Source of the DNA: an uncultured Hungatella sp.
GTDB taxonomy: Bacteria; Bacillota; Clostridia; Lachnospirales; Lachnospiraceae
Length of the DNA stretch: 5,849 nt
Direction: 5' to 3'
NCBI GenBank assembly: GCA_959018155.1
Contig: CAUEKH010000182.1
Coordinates: forward strand, 1-5,849
Part shown: in pieces, positions 1-3,294 of the stretch
How the letters are laid out: the number at the start of each line of letters is the position of its first letter
How positions within the stretch are numbered: position 1 is the first letter of the stretch
Notes under the pieces: generated by a model
Told to the model about the DNA's origin: nothing
What the model saw: the letters and a program-made list of their open reading frames with translations, nothing else
Databases searched by the model: none
Made by a program: the position numbers and the translations under genes

Positions 1-44
1 TCGAAATTTTTTACATACGGAACGTGATAATATAATTTTTCCAT
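1..44 (-). CDS. N-terminal fragment of a gene leaving the window; possibly AlaX-type alanyl-tRNA editing protein
   Basis: Reading the minus strand from the ATG at 44-42 gives MEKLYYHVPYVKNF before the window ends, with no stop. A purine-rich ribosome site (GAGAGGGG, 50-57) lies 5 nt before the ATG, and a good sigma-A promoter lies just upstream (75-102), so this is a real start. The opening pattern 'KLYY..PY...F' is, from memory, typical of stand-alone AlaX proteins. These hydrolyse Ser or Gly mischarged onto tRNA-Ala in the cytoplasm. Only 14 residues are visible and the zinc-binding HxxxH and CxxxH motifs of that family lie outside, so the identity is inference while the existence of a coding start is well supported. 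It is divergent from the Cys-rich gene at 200. If the family is right, it would be a second tRNA-charging function near leuS. Confidence 0.5.
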   Translation of the reverse strand, partial: MEKLYYHVPYVKNF

Positions 45-74
45 AATTTCCCCTCTCTTTTATGTCTGATACTA

Positions 75-102
75 ATTATACACAACAATGGGATAAGTTC
101 AA
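75..102 (-). promoter_or_regulatory. Sigma-A promoter for the left-edge gene
   Basis: On the minus strand TTGAAC (97-102) is followed after 16 nt by a perfect TATAAT (75-80). Transcription would start near 68, leaving a leader of about 24 nt that contains the ribosome site for the ATG at 44. It lies inside the 155-bp divergent gap to the Cys-rich gene. Confidence 0.7.
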
Positions 103-199
103 TCACAGGAATTCTAAAATTTTACGAAAAATATGGAAACAGAGCCAAGCAGGGCAACATACATTTAAGTGTAAACAATTTATTTTGGAGGAACTTAGT

Positions 200-424
200 A
201 TGAGTGATTTAGCAGCAACAAATTGTGGGTGTGGATGCGGCTGTGAATGTGGGAACGGAGGAAGTGGATGTAACATAATCTGGCTCATCCTGATCCTGTG
301 CTGCTGTGGCGGCGGTGGCGGCTTCTTCGAACATAACGGCTGCGGAGGAAACAACGGATGTGATTTCATCTGGATTATCCTTCTTCTGTGCTGCTGCGGC
401 GGTGGAAGCGGCTTCTGCTGTTAA
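200..424 (+). CDS. Small Cys/Gly-rich two-repeat hydrophobic protein (chorion class high-cysteine-like)
   Basis: This encodes 74 residues, 16 of them Cys. A leading CGCGCGCECG run (residues 9-18) is followed by two copies of one module: GCN/D-x-I-W-x-I-L-x-L-CCC-GGG (residues 23-42 and 53-72). Each module has an 8-9 residue aliphatic stretch closed by three adjacent cysteines and a Gly run. Similar short proteins in Clostridia are, as I recall, labelled 'chorion class high-cysteine HCB protein 13' and have no proven function. A surface, spore-coat or self-assembling role is inference. The start is chosen because GGAGGAA (187-193) sits 6 nt before this ATG. The frame stays open back to an ATG at 62, but that has no ribosome site. 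A strong terminator begins 8 nt after the stop, so it is a single-gene unit. The hydrophobic stretches are too short for ordinary membrane helices unless neighbouring residues join in. Confidence 0.85.
   Translation: MSDLAATNCGCGCGCECGNGGSGCNIIWLILILCCCGGGGGFFEHNGCGGNNGCDFIWIILLLCCCGGGSGFCC
266..415 (+). repeat. Internal duplication within the Cys-rich gene (266-325 and 356-415)
   Basis: The two 60-nt segments code for the same 20-residue pattern. Both contain GGATGT at or near their start, then ATCTGG, then CTGTGCTGCTG followed by GGCGG, with differences mainly at third positions. A linker of 30 nt (FEHNGCGGNN) separates them. This points to an in-gene duplication, by unequal exchange or slippage, followed by drift under selection for the same protein pattern. 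Confidence 0.8.
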
Positions 425-431
425 TCTCCAC

Positions 432-470
432 AAAAGGCTGCGTCCCTCATCGGACGCAGCCTTTTCTTTT
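432..470 (+). terminator. Rho-independent terminator of the Cys-rich gene, probably bidirectional
   Basis: A perfect 14-bp stem has arms AAAAGGCTGCGTCC (432-445) and GGACGCAGCCTTTT (452-465) around a 6-nt loop. It is followed by CTTTT, giving a U-rich tail on the plus strand. Read on the minus strand the same hairpin ends in TTTT, so it can also stop the converging 52-aa gene that ends at 503. Confidence 0.95.
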
Positions 471-502
471 ACGGTAAGTTGTGTAAAGCACATAAGTTAA
501 AT

Positions 503-661
503 TTACAGCCTCTGTGCTTCCCTGTTTTTCTCCTGCCCCGGAGACGCAAGCGGGTTCTTCCCCGGATAACTTTTCCCGGGACCCTGCCCCTGTTTCCTCT
601 TCATACACTCCTCGTCAATCTCATACACCGCATTGCCTTCTATTATCAAACGATTTCTCAT
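503..661 (-). CDS. 52-residue conserved-looking small protein of unknown function, operator-controlled
   Basis: On the minus strand an ATG at 661-659 opens 52 codons ending in TAA at 503. The protein starts MRNRLIIEGNAVYEIDEECM, followed by a basic, Gly/Pro/Lys/Gln-rich tail (residues 21-52). The front half looks like a compact beta-alpha element; the tail looks disordered. There is a single Cys (C19) and no signal peptide or membrane segment. The support is positional: AGGAGAG (670-676) sits 8 nt before the ATG, and a promoter with a TTGACA -35 box and an embedded palindrome lies directly upstream. The palindrome suggests the protein is made only when a repressor leaves. I do not recognise the family. 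It could be a small regulator, an adaptor or a self-regulating peptide. Longer plus-strand open frames over the same DNA lack ribosome sites and are judged shadows. Confidence 0.75.
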   Translation of the reverse strand: MRNRLIIEGNAVYEIDEECMKRKQGQGPGKSYPGKNPLASPGQEKNREAQRL

Positions 662-682
662 TGTTATCACTCTCCTGTAATA

Positions 683-711
683 CTAATATATGCGTCCGCA
701 TATATTGTCAA
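683..711 (-). promoter_or_regulatory. Sigma-A promoter of the 52-aa gene
   Basis: Minus strand: TTGACA (706-711), a 17-nt spacer, then TATTAG (683-688). The -35 box is perfect and the -10 box is weaker. The predicted start near 676 would fall on or beside the AGGAGAG ribosome site, giving a very short leader. The exact start nucleotide is therefore uncertain. Confidence 0.7.
685..706. promoter_or_regulatory. Perfect palindromic operator (10-2-10) between -35 and -10
   Basis: The arms AATATATGCG (685-694) and CGCATATATT (697-706) are exact reverse complements with the 2-nt centre TC. The palindrome fills the promoter spacer and touches both boxes, the classic position for a repressor that blocks RNA polymerase by occlusion. 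The symmetry suits a homodimeric helix-turn-helix protein (TetR, MarR, PadR or similar). The repressor gene is not identified in the window, although the 52-aa product cannot be excluded. Confidence 0.85.
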
Positions 712-801
712 CAAGAAAAGTACCCAAAGTCAGCAAAATACCGTCTGCCCCTGTCAGAATACCAGGTAACATGCGGCCGCGGGAAAAAGTGAGGTTACAT
801 A

Positions 802-1341
802 ATGAACAGTGAACAGAACGTACAGGCAAATGACCTGGATTCCCTGATTGGCGACAATCACCTTCAGATGATGAAAGCCGCCCTTCCCTATATGAACGTA
901 CCGGAACAGCGCTTCATCTCCCTCTATGTGAAATTTAATGAACTGCGCCGCACCGTCGATTTATTTGAAAATGAAGAGGTGGCCTCCATGGGAATCTGTT
1001 CCGCCGGAGAACGGACCGGACGATCCGCCTCCCCTCTTGAGATGCTCAATACCATCAAACCCTTTGGAAGCCCCCGCGAGCAGGACTTTATCGACTTAAT
1101 CATCAATTTCTTCCAGGGTTTCAAGCTGGCGGGCGCCTATGCGGAAACCGTCCCCGACTCCACCGTGCATGACCCGGAACCACCGGAAAATGGCTACCGT
1201 CAGCCGGAGAAACGCCACCAGTCCGGCAGTCCCTTTGGCCGTATGCCATTGGAACAGCTGAAAAACTTTATGCCACCGGAACAGCAGTCGAAGCTGGAAA
1301 CCATGCAGATGATGATGTCCGCCATGCAGCAGATGACCTGA
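802..1341 (+). CDS. Soluble helical protein of unknown function, first of a pair
   Basis: The product has 179 residues with no signal peptide or membrane span, so it is probably cytoplasmic. Two blocks look conserved and helical: residues 17-55 (GDNHLQMMKAALPYMNVPEQ onward) and 77-112 (SPLEMLNTIKPFGSPREQDF onward, ending FFQGFKLAG). A Pro-rich linker follows (about 117-145), then a Met/Gln-rich tail (146-179). The tail carries MPPEQQSKLETMQMM (157-171), which matches the end of the next gene's product. GTGAGG 7 nt before the ATG supports the start. It is followed after 116 bp by its probable operon partner. I recall similar uncharacterised pairs in Lachnospiraceae but no assigned function. 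Acidic, Met-rich helices suggest a protein-protein interaction role; this is inference. The repeat running across its stop codon hints that the C-terminus has been rearranged. Confidence 0.85.
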   Translation: MNSEQNVQANDLDSLIGDNHLQMMKAALPYMNVPEQRFISLYVKFNELRRTVDLFENEEVASMGICSAGERTGRSASPLEMLNTIKPFGSPREQDFIDLIINFFQGFKLAGAYAETVPDSTVHDPEPPENGYRQPEKRHQSGSPFGRMPLEQLKNFMPPEQQSKLETMQMMMSAMQQMT

Positions 1342-1410
1342 TAGATGAGCTGGCAACACGATGGACTGATAGCACGATGGCCCGACAGCAGATGGTCTGG
1401 CAACAGATGG
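1323..1410 (+). repeat. Degenerate 15-16 nt tandem repeat across the stop codon and intergenic gap
   Basis: Four consecutive units end in GATGG: 1349-1364, 1365-1380, 1381-1395 and 1396-1410. Their pattern is roughly CTGGCAACA(C)GATGG. A related unit (CATGCAGCAGATGA, 1323-1336) lies inside the coding tail of the upstream gene, where it encodes MQQM. The unit therefore seems to have expanded from the Gln-Gln-Met codons and then decayed after the reading frame was lost. Confidence 0.6.
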
Positions 1411-1457
1411 CCACAAGTCCACTTAACTACACTGAAACAGGAAAGGAAACATTCTCT

Positions 1458-1739
1458 ATGAACAGTAATTGGAAACAGGACCCCCGATTAAAAGAAATGA
1501 GCCAGGAAAAGCTCTCTCTCCTCACCGAATTTGCGGCAAAAGTGGAACAGACGCCGCGGGACCAGCTGATGTCCACCCTCTTAAGCCTCAATTTGGAGGC
1601 CAGTGAAAAAGGCCTCCAGTTTTCCGACCAGGAGACCGATCTCCTCGTCTCCATCATGAGTTCCGCCATGAGTCCTGCGGAACGAAAGCGGATCGATACG
1701 CTCCGCATGATTTCCAAAAACTTATCAAAACGAAAATAA
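1458..1739 (+). CDS. Small soluble protein of unknown function, second of a pair
   Basis: The product has 93 residues, mostly helical and charged, with no membrane segment or signal. Recognisable stretches are LSLLTEFAAKVEQTPRDQL (19-37), FSDQETDLLVSIM (55-67) and MSPAERKRIDTLRMI (71-85). The last of these aligns position by position with the tail of the preceding gene's product (M-x-P-x-E/Q-x-x-K/R-I/L-D/E-T-L/M-x-M). The start at 1458 is preferred because GGAAAGGA (1440-1447) lies 10 nt upstream. An in-frame ATG at 1377 would add 27 residues but has no ribosome site and translates the degenerate repeat. It is on the same strand as the 802 gene with no terminator between, so co-transcription is likely. 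The function is unknown; a shared partner or direct interaction with the first protein is the simplest inference. Confidence 0.85.
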   Translation: MNSNWKQDPRLKEMSQEKLSLLTEFAAKVEQTPRDQLMSTLLSLNLEASEKGLQFSDQETDLLVSIMSSAMSPAERKRIDTLRMISKNLSKRK

Positions 1740-1745
1740 CAGGTG

Positions 1746-2576
1746 TCAGCTTTCTCCCTGACCGATACCGGAATCGATTACAATTCTGGTGTTTTCATCC
1801 GCCACGGTAATCAGGTATTTCATGGTATCTTCGGGAATTGCAATACAGCCCGAGGTTCCGGTATCCCCCTCCTTCATACAGTGCAGAAATATGGCCGACC
1901 CTTTTCCAGGAGTACAATCTCCATTATAATCCAAAGCCAGTCCGTATCTGTATTGCGGGAGTATCGAGGCCATCGCCTCTGCTGACTTCCAGTCTTTCTC
2001 CACCTTTCTGACATCCACCAGCTTATTATAATGACTGCTTTCCTGGTCATCCACCCAGTAATCATACTTTGTCAGTGTGTGGTACGGAAAGAGACTGCCC
2101 GGATCTTCTTCCGTCCCGAAGGCCATCGTAAAACGGTATGTCCCCAGAGGAGTCTTCCCATCACCTTCTGCTTTTTTGGTGGTGCTGCCATTTCGCCCAC
2201 ACAGACCGGAAACAGAGAATTCTTCGTTCCAGGAACCTGCTGTACCCTTTGTGTGAAATGAGACAGTTACCTCCGACGACTCCCTCTCATCGGCCCGGAC
2301 GTATATCACGCTGGTCACATCTTCCTCAAGTTCCAGTTTCTGAATTTTCTCCTGGTCCTCTGACCTCCTGAGCGCCACGCCTGGTCCGTATTGCTCTTCT
2401 CCGGATTGTTCTTCTCCGAACTGCTCTTCCCCGGATTGCTCTTCTTTGTACTGTTCTCCCCTGTACTGCTCTCCTCCATATTGCTCTTCTCCGTATGATA
2501 CCATTTTGCCGCCCCCGAAAACGCCAAAAAGGACCAGACCGGCCATGGCCAGCAGATACTTTTGATATCGTCTCAT
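1746..2576 (-). CDS. L,D-transpeptidase-family (YkuD-type) secreted or membrane-anchored protein
   Basis: The product has 276 residues. A basic start (MRRYQK) and hydrophobic segment (about 8-20) form a signal peptide or anchor. Residues 29-63 are seven 5-residue repeats of the type GEEQY. A short acidic region follows, then the YkuD-type catalytic domain (about 87-268). Its landmarks are GDGKTPLGTYRF (138-149), the region around YDYWVDD (171-177), YGLALDYNG (211-219), the catalytic His in IFLHC (H232) and the nucleophile in TSGCIAIPE (C244). Family members cross-link peptidoglycan 3-3 or attach proteins to the wall outside the membrane. The motif here is SGC-I-A rather than the usual SHGC-(I/V)-R; from memory this is a known subgroup and its exact substrate is less certain. 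GGAGG (2585-2589) lies 8 nt before the ATG. The stop is 6 bp from the converging gene. Confidence 0.92.
   Translation of the reverse strand: MRRYQKYLLAMAGLVLFGVFGGGKMVSYGEEQYGGEQYRGEQYKEEQSGEEQFGEEQSGEEQYGPGVALRRSEDQEKIQKLELEEDVTSVIYVRADERESSEVTVSFHTKGTAGSWNEEFSVSGLCGRNGSTTKKAEGDGKTPLGTYRFTMAFGTEEDPGSLFPYHTLTKYDYWVDDQESSHYNKLVDVRKVEKDWKSAEAMASILPQYRYGLALDYNGDCTPGKGSAIFLHCMKEGDTGTSGCIAIPEDTMKYLITVADENTRIVIDSGIGQGES
2388..2492 (-). repeat. 7 x 15-bp tandem repeat coding a Gly/Glu/Gln/Tyr linker
   Basis: Seven in-phase 15-bp units encode GEEQY, GGEQY, RGEQY, KEEQS, GEEQF, GEEQS and GEEQY. The plus strand reads as recurring CTCTTC(T/C)CC-type blocks. The tract separates the N-terminal anchor from the catalytic domain and is likely a flexible, acidic stalk. 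Because the unit is a multiple of three, copy-number change would alter only stalk length. Confidence 0.9.
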
Positions 2577-2609
2577 CTTCTCTTCCTCCGATTCTCACTC
2601 TCTGCTGCC

Positions 2610-2638
2610 ATTATACACGGTATGGCCCTCTTTGTCAT
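2610..2638 (-). promoter_or_regulatory. Sigma-A promoter of the L,D-transpeptidase gene
   Basis: Minus strand: ATGACA (2633-2638), 17-nt spacer, perfect TATAAT (2610-2615). The start would be near 2603, giving a leader of about 27 nt that includes the GGAGG site. It lies only 10 bp after the stop of the upstream 128-aa gene. No terminator hairpin is visible between them, so read-through from that gene may add to expression. Confidence 0.7.
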
Positions 2639-2648
2639 TTATTTCCCG

Positions 2649-3035
2649 CTATTTTAAACGGACTACATGCTGACAGTAAATATACACATTCCTGATCTTC
2701 TTCGCCTGTTCTCCTCCTTCCCCCAGAATAATGGGCTGTGTCCCCGACGGCGTAATATAAAGCTTAAACGCTATCGCATCCTGCCCAACATTCATCTCTC
2801 TGACAGGCATGTACTGAAATTCTCTCCGCTCAATATCAAGATACTGATAAATCGCTTCCTCCAGTTCTGCATTCTCAAAACATTTTACAATATCTTCTTC
2901 CGCGTTCATATCAAGGATTGCCTTAGCCTCATCGAACGTCAGGTTTGCAAACCGATAATCCCCATCTCCCAGTATGTAAGCCAGCGTCTCATTATTCAGC
3001 AATAATAACGGGTAACCAACATTCGTCTGTTCCAT
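2649..3035 (-). CDS. 128-residue protein of unknown function, possibly divergent DUF1874/STIV-B116-like
   Basis: Soluble 128-residue protein beginning MEQTNVGYPLLLLNN, with no signal or membrane segment. TAAGGAGG (3042-3049) is 6 nt before the ATG, and two consensus promoters lie upstream. The order of elements resembles DUF1874 (STIV B116, YddF, AcrIII-1 ring nucleases). These are an opening 'LLNN.TLAYIL' strand-helix (12-21), 'LTFDEAKAIL' (32-41), a helix 'ELEEAIYQYLDI' (57-68) and 'GQDAIAFKLYI' (84-94), which compare with family patterns 'LLNAFSLNML', 'HE.TA.LLS.LLGI' and 'GD.ALVFQL'. The comparison is from memory and weak. In it N55 falls where the catalytic His of ring nucleases lies, so any relative here would be non-catalytic. 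If the resemblance is false, this is simply an unrecognised alpha/beta protein. It could be co-transcribed with the transpeptidase gene 72 bp downstream. Confidence 0.85.
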   Translation of the reverse strand: MEQTNVGYPLLLLNNETLAYILGDGDYRFANLTFDEAKAILDMNAEEDIVKCFENAELEEAIYQYLDIERREFQYMPVREMNVGQDAIAFKLYITPSGTQPIILGEGGEQAKKIRNVYIYCQHVVRLK

Positions 3036-3079
3036 AAAAGCCCTCCTTATCTCAAAACTATCGAATTGTTCCTGATTTT

Positions 3080-3108
3080 ATCATACTATCCCCATAGCAT
3101 AATGTCAA
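3080..3108 (-). promoter_or_regulatory. Proximal sigma-A promoter (P1) of the 128-aa gene
   Basis: Minus strand: perfect TTGACA (3103-3108), exactly 17 nt spacer, TATGAT (3080-3085). The expected start is near 3073, giving a 37-38 nt leader with the TAAGGAGG site. Confidence 0.88.
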
Positions 3109-3119
3109 TATTTTCAGAT

Positions 3120-3148
3120 ATTTTATTTATTTGTTAGTTATTTGTCAA
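3120..3148 (-). promoter_or_regulatory. Distal sigma-A promoter (P2) of the 128-aa gene
   Basis: Minus strand: perfect TTGACA (3143-3148), exactly 17 nt spacer, TAAAAT (3120-3125). The spacer is AT-only apart from two Cs. It lies exactly 40 bp upstream of P1 in the same orientation and would start about 8 nt before the P1 -35 box. Confidence 0.65.
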
Positions 3149-3226
3149 ACTATTTACTTCAAAATAAAACCGGCTTCCTCTGCCCTCCCGTGTTTCCTTT
3201 ACTGGAGAAAACTGTGATTTAGAAAT

Positions 3227-3277
3227 AAAAAACACCCCTTAAACAGACTTGGCTATAACCTTATCTGTTTAAGGGGT
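3227..3277 (-). terminator. leuS: Rho-independent terminator of leuS
   Basis: A perfect 14-bp stem (arms 3264-3277 and 3234-3247; minus-strand 5' arm ACCCCTTAAACAGA) encloses a 16-nt loop and is followed on the minus strand by G and six Ts (3227-3232). It begins 17 nt after the leuS stop. On the plus strand no T run follows, so it acts in one direction. It isolates leuS from the 128-aa gene. Confidence 0.95.
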
Positions 3278-3294
3278 ATCACATGATACACGTT

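Larger units (their letters stand above)
662..801. other. Divergent intergenic region
   Basis: This 140-bp gap holds the ribosome site, promoter and palindrome of the 52-aa gene on its left side. On the right side, before the plus-strand gene at 802, I see only a ribosome site (GTGAGG, 789-794). I find no convincing sigma-A promoter on the plus strand, so the promoter of the 802 gene is either non-consensus or shares the palindrome region. Confidence 0.5.

Noticed and set aside
62..199. In-frame N-terminal extension of the Cys-rich gene from an ATG at 62
   Set aside because: No ribosome site precedes 62 (pyrimidine-rich on this strand). GGAGGAA sits ideally before the ATG at 200, and the 62-102 part overlaps the minus-strand promoter of the edge gene.
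772..779. GCGGCCGC octamer (NotI site) before the 802 gene
   Set aside because: An isolated restriction-site sequence with no other sign of a cloning junction or special structure.
479..792. Plus-strand open frames of 92-96 codons
   Set aside because: They lie antisense to the 52-aa gene, run through its operator, have no ribosome site and have Ser/Pro/Leu-rich shadow composition.
1377..1457. Upstream start for the 93-aa gene
   Set aside because: No ribosome site; the added residues translate the degenerate repeat. The start at 1458 has GGAAAGGA upstream.
2315..2598. Alternative minus-strand frames rich in Arg or Ser/Asn over the 15-bp repeat
   Set aside because: A 15-bp repeat keeps all three frames periodic and open, giving striking but artificial repeat proteins. 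Only the YkuD frame has a signal peptide, ribosome site and a family domain.
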